The position numbers were made by a program, and so were the translations under genes. This document shows, in pieces, positions 1 through 10,811 of a DNA stretch of 64,000 bases. The DNA lies in contig OZ059896.1 in NCBI GenBank assembly GCA_964057225.1, positions 12,942,501-13,006,500 of the forward strand, read 5' to 3'. This DNA is from Auanema rhodensis (lineage: Eukaryota > Nematoda > Chromadorea > Rhabditida > Rhabditidae). How positions within the stretch are numbered: position 1 is the first letter of the stretch; the number at the start of each line of letters is the position of its first letter. The notes under the pieces are model-generated. The model saw nothing but the letters and a program-made list of their open reading frames with translations. It was not told the origin of the DNA and did no database searches.

Positions 1-1117
1 TGAGGAATCTAATTTTGAAAATCGCATCTCTTAATCTTTAACGGGAAGCGAGTTACATACCATGTGCACATCACGTGTACAATTAATTAGCATAAATTAA
101 AGTTCACGTAAAGTTCAAAGTCATGGTTACCATGCACCAATATCAATAAAAATTTCTTATTAGGCTAAAATGGACATGAGGAATCTAATTTTGAGAACCT
201 CATTTCTTTATCTTTCACGGGAAGCGAGTTACATACCATGTGCACATCACGTGTACAATTAATTAGCATAAATTAAAGTTCACGTAAATTTCAAAGTCAT
301 GGTTACCATTCACCAATATCAATAAAAATTTGTTTTTAGACTAATATGGACATGGGTAATCTAATTTTGAAAACCGCATTTCTTTATCTTTCACGGGAAG
401 CGAGTTATATACCATGTGCACATTACGTGTACATTCAATTAGCATAAATTAAAGTTCACGTAAATTTCAAAGTTATGATTACCATGAACCAATTTCGATT
501 AAAATTTGTTCTTAGATTAATATGGACATGGGTAATCTAATTTTGAGAACCGCATTTCTTTATCTTTCACGGGAAGCGAGTTACATACCATGTGCACATC
601 ACGTGTACAATTATTTAGCATAAATTAAAGTTCACGTAAAATTAAAAGTCATGGTTACCATGCACCAATATCAATAAAAATTTCTTATTAGGCTAAAATG
701 GACATGAGGAATCTAATTTTGAGAACCGCATTTCTTTATCTTTCACGGGAAGCGAGTTACATACCATGTGCACATCACGTGTACAATTAATTAGCATAAA
801 TTAAAGTTCACGTAAATTTCAAAGTCATGGTTACCATTCACCAATATCAATAAAAATTTGTTTTTAGACTAATATGGACATGGGTAATCTAATTTTGAAA
901 ACCGCATCTCTTTATCTTTAACGGGAAGCGAGTTACATACCATGTGCACATCACGTGTACAATTAATTAGCATAAATTAAAGTTCACGTTAATTTCAAAG
1001 TCATGGTTACCATGCACCAATATCAATAAAAATTTGTTCTTAGATTAACATGGACATGGGTAATCTAATTTTGAAAACCGCATTTCTTTATCTTTCACGG
1101 GAAGCGAGTTACATACC

Positions 1118-1137
1118 ATGTGCACATCACGTGTACA
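1118..1137. other. Palindrome cluster in each monomer
   Basis: In the reference monomer the perfect 10-bp palindrome ATGTGCACAT (1118-1127) is followed without a gap by the perfect 6-bp palindrome CACGTG (1128-1133, an E-box/G-box core). This overlaps a third, TGTACA (1132-1137). The cluster is one of the least variable parts of the array. Exceptions seen are CACATTACGTG (a divergent subfamily), GCATATCACG (e.g. 15105, 19821, 25429), ACACCACGTG (10911, 15457, 49227, 49754), ACAACACGTG (11257, 15803) and CACATGTAC near 52386 and 54659. CACGTG is bound by bHLH or bZIP factors in many eukaryotes, but nothing here shows that it is bound; a structural or centromere-protein role is equally possible. 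Confidence 0.8.
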
Positions 1138-1139
1138 AT

Positions 1140-1155
1140 TAATTAGCATAAATTA
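1140..1155. other. AT-rich dyad TAATT-AGCATA-AATTA
   Basis: Five-base arms TAATT and AATTA flank a 6-base loop AGCATA. The dyad lies between the palindrome cluster and AAAGTTCACGT and is conserved in nearly all monomers. Variants seen are ATTTAGC (e.g. 31228), ATTCGC (7091, 45753, 47324), TTGATTAGC (7611, 8311, 46276), GCAGAAATTA (7444, 8141, 46106) and AATCAAAG (8497, 9195, 9893, 46463). Confidence 0.7.
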
Positions 1156-1177
1156 AAGTTCACGTTAATTTCAAAGT

Positions 1178-1190
1178 CATGGTTACCATG
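1178..1190. other. 13-bp inverted repeat CATGGT-T-ACCATG
   Basis: This is a perfect inverted repeat with 6-bp arms and a single central T, present in most monomers. It is lost in definable variants. CATATTACCATG is 1 bp shorter and accounts for the 175-bp class (e.g. near 1700, 3793, 32314, 53659). TATGATTACCATG occurs in the divergent subfamily (e.g. 471-483). CCTGGTTACCATG occurs in the CTCAG-type monomers, and CATTGGTTACC carries an extra T (34761, 38961, 43166). It could extrude a very short hairpin or act as a binding site; both are inference. Confidence 0.85.
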
Positions 1191-1261
1191 CACCAATATC
1201 AATAAAAATTTGTTCTTAGATTAATATGGACATGGGTAATCTAATTTTGAGAACCGCATTT

Positions 1262-1278
1262 CTTTATCTTTCACGGGA
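1262..1278 (+). other. Weak CENP-B-box-like 17-mer across the monomer junction
   Basis: CTTTATCTTTCACGGGA aligns to the mammalian CENP-B box core pattern NTTCGNNNNANNCGGGN at six of its nine defined positions (TT and CGGG). It lacks the internal CG of TTCG and the central A. The 17-mer recurs in the majority monomer type. The alternative type has TTTAACGGGA here, which does not improve the match. With three essential positions missing, CENP-B binding would not be expected. It is listed as a resemblance only, because CGGGA next to a T-rich half-site is the part of the monomer that is most uniform. Confidence 0.2.
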
Positions 1279-1383
1279 AGCGAGTTACATACCATGTGCA
1301 CATCACGTGTACAATTAATTAGCATAAATTAAAGTTCACGTAAATTTCAAAGTCATGGTTACCATGTATCAATAAAAATTTGT

Positions 1384-1396
1384 TATTAGACTAATA
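1384..1396. other. Subtype-specific inverted repeat TATTAG-A-CTAATA
   Basis: This is a perfect 13-bp inverted repeat with 6-bp arms around one A. It is present in monomers of the short (170-bp) type, and the full arms also occur wherever GTTATTAGACTAATA is found. Other types carry GTTCTTAGACTAATA (arms shortened to TTAG/CTAA) or TTAGATTAA (arms broken). The dyad is therefore a marker of monomer type rather than a constant feature. Confidence 0.75.
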
Positions 1397-4240
1397 TAGA
1401 CATGAGGAATCTAACTTTGAAAATCGCATCTCTTTATCTTTAACGGGAAGCGAGTTACATACGATGTGCACATCACGTGTACAATTAATTAGCATAAATT
1501 AAAGTTCACGTTAATTTCAAAGTCATGGTTACCATGCACCAATATCAATAAAATTTTGTTCTTAGACTAATATGGACATGGGTAATCTAATTTTGAAAAC
1601 CGCATTTCTTTATCTTTCACGGGAAGCGAGTTACATACCATGTGCACATCACGTGTACAATTAATTAGCATAAATTAAAGTTTACGTTAATTTCAAAGTC
1701 ATATTACCATGCACCAATATCAATAAAACTTTGTTCTCAGACTAATATGGACATGGGTAATCTAATTTTGAAAACCGCATTTCTTTATCTTTCACGGGAA
1801 GCGAGTTACATACCATGTGCACATCACGTGTACAATTAATTAGCATAAATTAAAGTTCACGTAAAATTCAAAGTCATGGTTACCATGCACCAATATCAAT
1901 AAAAATTTCTTATTAGGCTAAAATGGACATGAGGAATCTAATTTTGAAAACCGCATTTCTTTATCTTTCACGGGAAGCGAGTTACATACCATGTGCACAT
2001 CACGTGTACAATTAATTAGCATAAATTAAAGTTCACGTAAAGTTCAAAGTCATGGTTATCATGTATCAATAAAAATTTGTTATTAGACTAATATAGACAT
2101 GAGGAATCTAATTTCGAAAATCGCATCTCTTTATCTTTAACGGGAAGCGAGTTACATACCATGTGCACATCACGTGTACAATTAATTAGCATAAATTAAA
2201 GTTCACGTAAACTTCAAAGTCCTGGTTACCATGCACCAATATCAATAAAACTTTGTTCTCAGACTAATATGGACATGGGTAATCTAATTTTGAGAACCGC
2301 ATTTCTTTATTTTTCACGGGAAGCGAGTTACATACCATGTGCACATCACGTGTACAATTAATTAGCATAAATTAAAGTTCACGTAAAGTTCAAAGTCATG
2401 GTTACCATGTAACAATAAAAATTTGTTATTAGACTAATATAAACATAAGGAATCTAATTTTGAAAATCGCATCTCTTTATCTTTAACGGGAAGCGAGTTA
2501 CATACCATGTGCACATCACGTGTACAATTGATTAGCATAAATTAAAGTTCACGTAAAGTTCAAAGTCATGGTTACCATGCACCAATATCAATACAAATTT
2601 GTTTTTAGACTAATATGGACATGGGTAATCTAATTTTGAAAACCGCATCTCTTTATCTTTAACGGGAAGCGAGTTACATACCATGTGCACATCACGTGTA
2701 CAATTAATTAGCATAAATTAAAGTTCACGTTAATTTCAAAGTCATGGTTACCATGCACCAATATCAATAAAAATTTGTTCTTAGATTAATATGGACATGG
2801 GTAATCTAATTTTGAAAACCGCATTTCTTTATCTTTCACGGGAAGCGAGTTACATACCATGTGCACATCACGTGTACAATTAATTAGCATAAATTAAAGT
2901 TCACGTAAACTTCAAAGTCATGGTTACCATGCACCAATATCAATAAAAATTTCTTATTAGGCTAAAATGGACATGAGGAATCTAATTTTGAGAACCGCAT
3001 TTCTTTATCTTTCACGGGAAGCGAGTTACATACCATGTGCACATCACGTGTACAATTAATTAGCATAAATTAAAGTTCACGTAAATTTCAAAGTCATGGT
3101 TACCATGCACCAATATCAATAAAATTTTGTTTTTAGACTAATATGGACATGGGTAATCTAATTTTGAAAACCGCATCTCTTTATCTTTAACGGGAAGCGA
3201 GTTACATACCATGTGCACAACACGTGTACAATTAATTAGCATAAATTAAAGTTCACGTTAATTTCAAAGTCATGGTTACCATGCACCAATATCAATAAAA
3301 ATTTGTTCTTAGATTAATATGGACATGGGTAATCTAATTTTGAGAACCGCATTTCTTTATCTTTCACGGGAAGCGAGTTACATACCATGTGCACATCACG
3401 TGTACAATTAATTAGCATAAATTAAAGTTCACGTAAATTTCAAAGTCATGGTTACCATGTATCAATAAAAATTTGTTATTAGACTAATATAGACATGAGG
3501 AATCTAACTTTGAAAATCGCATCTCTTTATCTTTAACGGGAAGCGAGTTACATACGATGTGCACATCACGTGTACAATTAATTAGCATAAATTAAAGTTC
3601 ACGTTAATTTCAAAGTCATGGTTACCATGCACCAATATCAATAAAATTTTGTTCTTAGACTAATATGGACATGGGTAATCTAATTTTGAAAACCGCATTT
3701 CTTTATCTTTCACGGGAAGCGAGTTACATACCATGTGCACATCACGTGTACAATTAATTAGCATAAATTAAAGTTTACGTTAATTTCAAAGTCATATTAC
3801 CATGCACCAATATCAATAAAACTTTGTTCTCAGACTAATATGGACATGGGTAATCTAATTTTGAAAACCGCATTTCTTTATCTTTCACGGGAAGCGAGTT
3901 ACATACCATGTGCACATCACGTGTACAATTAATTAGCATAAATTAAAGTTCACGTAAAGTTCAAAGTCATGGTTATCATGTATCAATAAAAATTTGTTAT
4001 TAGACTAATATAGACATGAGGAATCTAATTTCGAAAATCGCATCTCTTTATCTTTAACGGGAAGCGAGTTACATACCATGTGCACATCACGTGTACAATT
4101 AATTAGCATAAATTAAAGTTCACGTAAACTTCAAAGTCCTGGTTACCATGCACCAATATCAATAAAACTTTGTTCTCAGACTAATATGGACATGGGTAAT
4201 CTAATTTTGAGAACCGCATTTCTTTATTTTTCACAGGAAG

Positions 4241-6890
4241 CGAGTTACATACCATGTGCACATCACGTGTACAATTAATTAGCATAAATTAAAGTTCACG
4301 TAAAATTCAAAGTCATGGTTACCATGCACCAATATCAATAAAAATTTCTTATTAGGCTAAAATGGACATGAGGAATCTAATTTTGAAAACCGCATTTCTT
4401 TATCTTTCACGGGAAGCGAGTTAAATACCATGTGCACATCACGTGTACAATTAATTAGCATAAATTAAAGTTCACGTAAAATTCAAAGTCATGGTTACCA
4501 TGCACCAATATCAATAAAAATTTGTTCTTAGACTAATATGGACATGGGTAATCTAATTTTGAAAACCGCATCTCTTTATCTTTAACGGGAAGCGAGTTAC
4601 ATACCATGTGCACATCACGTGTACAATTAATTAGCATAAATTAAAGTTCACGTTAATTTCAAAGTCATGGTTACCATGCACCAATATCAATAAAAATTTG
4701 TTCTTAGATTAATATGGACATGGGTAATCTAATTTTGAAAACCGCATTTCTTTATCTTTCACGGGAAGCGAGTTACATACCATGTGCACATCACGTGTAC
4801 AATTAATTAGCATAAATTAAAGTTCACGTAAAATTCAAAGTCATGGTTACCATGCACCAATATCAATAAAAATTTGTTCTTAGACTAATATGGACATGGG
4901 TAATCTAATTTTGAAAACCGCATCTCTTTATCTTTAACGGGAAGCGAGTTACATACCATGTGCACATCACGTGTACAATTAATTAGCATAAATTAAAGTT
5001 CACGTTAATTTCAAAGTCATGGTTACCATGCACCAATATCAATAAAAATTTGTTCTTAGATTAATATGGACATGGGTAATCTAATTTTGAAAACCGCATT
5101 TCTTTATCTTTCACGGGAAGCGAGTTACATACCATGTGCACATCACGTGTACAATTAATTAGCATAAATTAAAGTTCACGTAAACTTCAAAGTCATGGTT
5201 ACCATGCACCAATATCAATAAAAATTTCTTATTAGGCTAAAATGGACATGAGGAATCTAATTTTGAGAACCGCATTTCTTTATCTTTCACGGGAAGCGAG
5301 TTACATACCATGTGCACATCACGTGTACAATTAATTAGCATAAATTAAAGTTCACGTAATTTTCAAAGTCATGGTTACCATGCACCAATATCAATAAAAT
5401 TTTGTTTTTAGACTAATATGGACATGGGTAATCTAATTTTGAAAACCGCATCTCTTTATCTTTAACGGGAAGCGAGTTACATACCATGTACACATCACGT
5501 GTACAATTAATTAGCATAAATTAAAGTTCACGTTAATTTCAAAGTCATGGTTACCATGCACCAATATCAATAAAAATTTGTTCTTAGATTAATATGGACA
5601 TGGGTAATCTAATTTTGAAAACCGCATTTCTTTATCTTTCACGGGAAGCGAGTTACATACCATGTGCACATCACGTGTACAATTAATTAGCATAAATTAA
5701 AGTTCACGTTAATTTCAAAGTCATGGTTACCATGCACCAATATCAATAAAAATTTGTTCTTAGATTAATATGGACATGGGTAATCTAATTTTGAGAACCG
5801 CATTTCTTTATCTTTCACGGGAAGCGAGTTACATACCATGTGCACATCACGTGTACAATTAATTAGCATAAATTAAAGTTCACGTAAAGTTCAAAGTCAT
5901 GGTTACCATGTATCAATAAAAATTTGTTATTAGACTAATATAGACATGAGGAATCTAATTTTGAAAATCGCATCTCTTAATCTTTAACGGGAAGCGAGTT
6001 ACATACCATGTGCACATCACGTGTACAATTAATTAGCATAAATTAAAGTTCACGTAAAGTTCAAAGTCATGGTTACCATGCACCAATATCAATAAAAATT
6101 TCTTATTAGGCTAAAATGGACATGAGGAATCTAATTTTGAGAACCGCATTTCTTTATCTTTCACGGGAAGCGAGTTACATACCATGTGCACATCACGTGT
6201 ACAATTAATTAGCATAAATTAAAGTTCACGTAAATTTCAAAGTCATGGTTACCATTCACCAATATCAATAAAAATTTGTTTTTAGACTAATATGGACATG
6301 GGTAATCTAATTTTGAAAACCGCATCTCTTTATCTTTAACGGGAAGCGAGTTACATACCATGTGCACATCACGTGTACAATTAATTAGCATAAATTAAAG
6401 TTCACGTTAATTTCAAAGTCATGGTTACCATGCACCAATATCAATAAAAATTTGTTCTTAGATTAATATGGACATGGGTAATCTAATTTTGAGAACCGCA
6501 TTTCTTTATCTTTCACGGGAAGCGAGTTACATACCATGTGCACATCACGTGTACAATTATTTAGCATAAATTAAAGTTCACGTAAAATTAAAAGTCATGG
6601 TTACCATGCACCAATATCAATAAAAATTTTTTATTAGGCTAAAATGGACATGAGGAATCTAATTTTGAGAACCGCATTTCTTTATCTTTCACGGGAAGCG
6701 AGTTACATACCATGTGCACATCACGTGTACAATTAATTAGCATAAATTAAAGTTCACGTAAATTTCAAAGTCATGGTTACCATTCACCAATATCAATAAA
6801 AATTTGTTTTTAGACTAATATGGACATGGGTAATCTAATTTTGAAAACCGCATCTCTTTATCTTTAACGGGAAGCGAGTTACATACCATG
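4241..6890 (+). repeat. Mixed monomers with a 352-bp dimer duplication
   Basis: These are ordinary satellite monomers. Between about 4400 and 5130 a two-monomer unit is repeated at exactly 352 bp: CGTAAAATTCAAAG at 4475 and 4827, and CTTAGACTAATATGG at 4527 and 4879. From about 5973 the TCTCTTAATC monomer starts a run like that at position 27, but it lacks the divergent monomer found near 396-527. No gene or other element is present. Confidence 0.8.
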
Positions 6891-8240
6891 TGCACAACAC
6901 GTGTACAATTAATTAGCATAAATTAAAGTTCACGTAAAGTTCAAAGTCATGGTTACCATGCACCAATATCAATAAAATTTTGTTCTTAAACTAATATGGA
7001 CATGGGTAATCTAATTTTGAAAACCGCATTTCTTTATCTTTCACGGGAAGCGAGTTACATACCATGTGCACATCACGTGTACAATTAATTCGCATAAATT
7101 AAAGTTCACGTAAATTTCAAAGTCATGGTTACCATGCACCAATATGAATAAAAATTTGTTATTAGACTAAAATGGACATGAGGAATCTAATTTTGAGAAC
7201 CGCATTTTTTTATCTTTCACGGGAAGCGAGTTACATACCATGTGCACATTACGTGTACAATTAATTAGCATAAATTAAAGTTCACGTAAATTTCAAAGTT
7301 ATGATTACCATGAACCAATATCGATTAAAATTTGTTATTAGACTAATATGGACATGAGGAATCTAATTTTGAGAACCGCATTTTTTTATCTTTCACGGGA
7401 AGCGAGTTACATACCATGTGCACATTACGTGTACAATTAATTAGCAGAAATTAAAGTTCACGTAAATTTCAAAGTCATATTACCATGCACCAATATCAAT
7501 AAAACTTTGTTCTCACACTAATATGGACATGGGTAATCTAATTTTGAGAACCGCATTTCTTTATCTTTCACGGGAAGCGAGTTACATACCATGTGCACAT
7601 CACGTGTACAATTGATTAGCATAAATTAAAGTTCACGTAAAGTTCAAAGTCATGGTTACCATGTATCAATAAAAATTTGTTATTAGACTAATATAGACAT
7701 GAGGAATCTAATTTTGAAAATCGCATCTCTTTATCTTTAACGGGAAGCGAGTTACATATAATGTGCACATCACGTGTACAATTAATTAGCATAAATTAAA
7801 GTTCACGTAAAGTTCAAAGTCATGGTTACCATGCACCAATATCAATACAAAATTGTTCTTAGACTAATATGAACATGGGTAATCTAATTTTGAAAACCGC
7901 ATCTCTTTATCTTTAACGGGAAGCGAGTTACATATAATGTGCACATTACGTGTACAATTAATTAGCATAAATTAAAGTTCACGTAAATTTCAAAGTTATG
8001 ATTACCATGAACCAATATCGATTAAAATTTGTTATTAGACTAATATGGACATGAGGAATCTAATTTTGAGAACCGCATTTTTTTATCTTTCACGGGAAGC
8101 GAGTTACATACCATGTGCACATTACGTGTACAATTAATTAGCAGAAATTAAAGTTCACGTAAATTTCAAAGTCATATTACCATACACCAATATCAATAAA
8201 ACTTTGTTCTCAGACTACTATGGACATGGGTAATCTAATT
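6891..8240 (+). repeat. Cluster of divergent-subfamily monomers
   Basis: Monomers here (e.g. 7219-7394 and one near 7940-8090) share a linked set of changes. These are CACATTACGTG in place of CACATCACGTG, GTTATGATTACC in place of GTCATGGTTACC, ATGAACCAATATCGATTAAAA in place of the usual CACCAATATCAATAAAA, and a run of seven T in CGCATTTTTTT. Adjacent copies carry AATTCGCAT (7091), GCAGAAATT (7444, 8141) and TTGATTAGC (7611). The same ordered group reappears 38662 bp downstream (AATTCGCAT at 45753, GCAGAAATT at 46106) and again 1571 bp after that. The G-box and the 13-bp inverted repeat are both broken in this subfamily. Confidence 0.8.
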
Positions 8241-8299
8241 TTGAGAACCGCATTTCTTTATCTTTCACGGGAAGCGAGTTACATACCATGTGCACATCA

Positions 8300-10393
8300 C
8301 GTGTACAATTGATTAGCATAAATTAAAGTTCACGTAAAGTTCAAAGTCATGGTTACCATGCACCAATATCAATACAAATTTGTTCTTAGACTAATATGAA
8401 CATGGGTAATCTAATTTTGAAAACCGCATCTCTTTATCTTTAACGGGGAGCGAGTTACATACCATGTGCACATCACGTGTACAATTAATTAGCATAAATC
8501 AAAGTTCACGTAAACTTCAAAGTCCTGGTTACCATGCACCAATATCAATAAAAATTTGTTCTTAGATTAATATGGACATGGGTAATCTAATTTTGAAAAC
8601 CGCATTTCTTTATCTTTCACGGGAAGCGAGTAACATACCATGTGCACATCACGTGTACAATTAATTAGCATAAATTAAAGTTCACGTTAATTTCAAAGTC
8701 ATGGTTACCATGTATCAATAAAAATTTGTTATTAGACTAATATAGACATGAGGAATCTAATTTTGAAAACCGCATCTCTTTATCTTTAACGGGAAGCGAG
8801 TTACATACCATGTGCACATCACGTGTACCATTAATTAGCATAAATTAAAGTTTACGTTAATTTCAAAGTCATGGTTACCATGCACCAATATCAATAAAAA
8901 TTTGTTCTAAGATTAATATGGACATGGGTCATCTAATTTTGAAAACTGCATTTCTTTATCTTTCACGGGAAGCGAGTTACATACCATGTGCACATCACGT
9001 GTACAATTGATTAGCATAAATTAAAGTTCACGTAAAGTTCAAAGTCATGGTTACCATGCACCAATATCAATACAAATTTGTTCTTAGACTAATATGAACA
9101 TGGGTAATCTAATTTTGAAAACCGCATCTCTTTATCGTTAACGGGGAGCGAGTTACATACCATGTGCACATCACGTGTACAATTAATTAGCATAAATCAA
9201 AGTTCACGTAAACTTCAAAGTCCTGGTTACCATGCACCAATATCAATAAAAATTTGTTCTTAGATTAATATGGACATGGGTAATCTAATTTTGAAAACCG
9301 CATTTCTTTATCTTTCACGGGAAGCGAGTAACATACCATGTGCACATCACGTGTACAATTAATTAGCATAAATTAAAGTTCACGTTAATTTCAAAGTCAT
9401 GGTTACCATGTATCAATAAAAATTTGTTATTAGACTAATATAGACATGAGGAATCTAATTTTGAAAACCGCATCTCTTTATCTTTAACGGGAAGCGAGTT
9501 ACATACCATGTGCACATCACGTGTACCATTAATTAGCATAAATTAAAGTTTACGTTAATTTCAAAGTCATGGTTACCATGCACCAATATCAATAAAAATT
9601 TGTTCTAAGATTAATATGGACATGGGTCATCTAATTTTGAAAACTGCATTTCTTTATCTTTCACGGGAAGCGAGTTACATACCATGTGCACATCACGTGT
9701 ACACTTAATTAGCATAAATTAAAGTTCACGTAAACTTCAAAGTCATGGTTACGATGCACCAATATCAATAAAATTTTGTTATTAGACTAATATGGACATG
9801 GGTAATCTTATTTTGAAAACCGCATCTCTTTATCTTTAACGGGGAGCGAGTTACATACCATGTGCACATCACGTGTACAATTAATTAGCATAAATCAAAG
9901 TTCACGTAAACTTCAAAGTCCTGGTTACCATGCACCAATATCAATAAAAATTTGTTCTTAGATTAATATGGACATGGGTAATCTAATTTTGAAAACCGCA
10001 TTTCTTTATCTTTCACGGGAAGCGAGTAACATACCATGTGCATATCACGTGTACAATTAATTAGCATAAATTAAAGTTCACGTTAATTTCAAAGTCATGG
10101 TTACCATGTATCAATAAAAATTTGTTATTAGACTAATATAGACATGAGGAATCTAATTTTGAAAACCGCATCTCTTTATCTTTAACGGGAAGCGAGTTAC
10201 ATACCATGTGCACATCACGTGTACCATTAATTAGCATAAATTAAAGTTCACGTTAATTTCAAAGTCATGGTTACCATGCACCAATATCAATAAAAATTTG
10301 TTCTAAGATTAATATGGACATGGGTCATCTAATTTTGAAAACTGCATTTCTTTATCTTTCACGGGAAGCGAGTTAGATACCATGTGCACATCA
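8300..10393 (+). repeat. 698-bp four-monomer HOR, three tandem copies
   Basis: Three copies of a four-monomer unit (one 170-bp plus three 176-bp monomers make 698). GGGTCATCTAATTTTGAAAACTGC falls at 8926, 9624 and 10322, and AATCAAAG at 8497, 9195 and 9893, all exactly 698 apart. TTGATTAGC marks copies 1 and 2 (8311, 9009), while copy 3 has CTTAATTAGC and a private GTTAGATACC near 10374. Unit edges are approximate. The same unit is seen again as pairs at 13641/14339, 17835/18533 and 22387/23085, and as single markers at 23613, 24663 and 48462. Confidence 0.88.
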
Positions 10394-10811
10394 CGTGTAC
10401 ACTTAATTAGCATAAATTAAAGTTCACGTAAACTTCAAAGTCATGGTTACGATGCACCAATATCAATAAAATTTTGTTATTAGACTAATATGGACATGGG
10501 TAATCTAATTTTGAAAACCGCATTTCTTTATCTTTCACGGGAAGCGAGTTACATACCATGTGCACATCACGTGTACAATTAATTAGCATAAATTAAAGTT
10601 CACGTAAACTTCAAAGTCATGGTTACCACGCACCAATATCAATAAAATTTTGTTATTAGACTAATATGGACATGGGTAATCTAAATTTGAAAACCGCATT
10701 TCTTTATCTTTCACGGGAAGCGAGTTACATACCATGTGCACATCACGTGTACAATTAATTAGCATAAATTAAAGTTCACGTTAATTTCAAAGTCATATTA
10801 CCATGCACCAA
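10394..10811 (+). repeat. Linker monomers between HOR blocks
   Basis: About two and a half ordinary 176-bp monomers. They are notable only for TACCACGCACC near 10625 and CTAAATTTG near 10681. The first also occurs in the mixed region near 48770 and 49290. Nothing other than satellite is present. Confidence 0.6.

Larger units (their letters stand above)
1097..1272 (+). repeat. Reference 176-bp monomer (near consensus)
   Basis: I use this copy as the reference, with an arbitrary phase starting at ACGGGAAG. The next copy starts at 1273. Order within it: GCGAGTTACATACC; a palindrome cluster at 1118-1137; TAATT/AATTA arms at 1140-1155; AAAGTTCACGTT; palindrome CATGGTTACCATG at 1178-1190; CACCAATATCAAT, the site of the 6-bp length polymorphism, just after 1190; A-tract AAAAATTT at 1204-1211; the variable segment TTCTTAGATTAATATGGAC; ATGGGTAATCTAATTTTGA; GAACCGCATTTC; and CTTTATCTTTC leading into the next ACGGG. 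It has 56 G+C and five CpG sites (ACGGG, AGCGAG, CACGTG, CACGTT, CCGCAT). Single sites for ApaLI (GTGCAC), PmlI (CACGTG), BsrGI (TGTACA) and BstEII (GGTTACC) are present and recur in most monomers. Confidence 0.95.
1..4240 (+). repeat. Imperfect ~2.1-kb block pair
   Basis: Diagnostic variants recur at offsets that step by exactly one monomer. GGGTAATCT with CATCTC downstream at 882 recurs at 3151 (2269). CATACGATGTGC at 1461 and 3554, and TTTACGTTAATT at 1681 and 3774, are 2093 apart. The TTTCGAAAATCG variant at 2112 and 4029, and TTATTTTTCAC at 2315 and 4232, are 1917 apart. The second block has therefore lost one 176-bp monomer twice relative to the first. The second copy also carries private changes (ACAACACG near 3217, CACAGG at 4232). 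The first 600 bp include one copy of the divergent CATTACGTG/GATTACCATGAACC subfamily. Confidence 0.8.

Noticed and set aside
1128-1133. CACGTG as a functional G-box/E-box promoter element
   Set aside because: No transcription unit is present. The motif recurs once per 176 bp by satellite amplification. It is kept only as a structural or binding observation.
1201-1206. AATAAA as a polyadenylation signal in each monomer
   Set aside because: It is part of the AT-rich AATAAAAATTT tract in nearly every monomer with no upstream gene, so chance composition explains it.
1097-1272. Assignment to Brassica CentBr, Arabidopsis 178-bp repeat or alpha satellite on the basis of length
   Set aside because: The length is similar, but the sequence does not resemble what I recall of these families. 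A database search would be needed, so no name is assigned.
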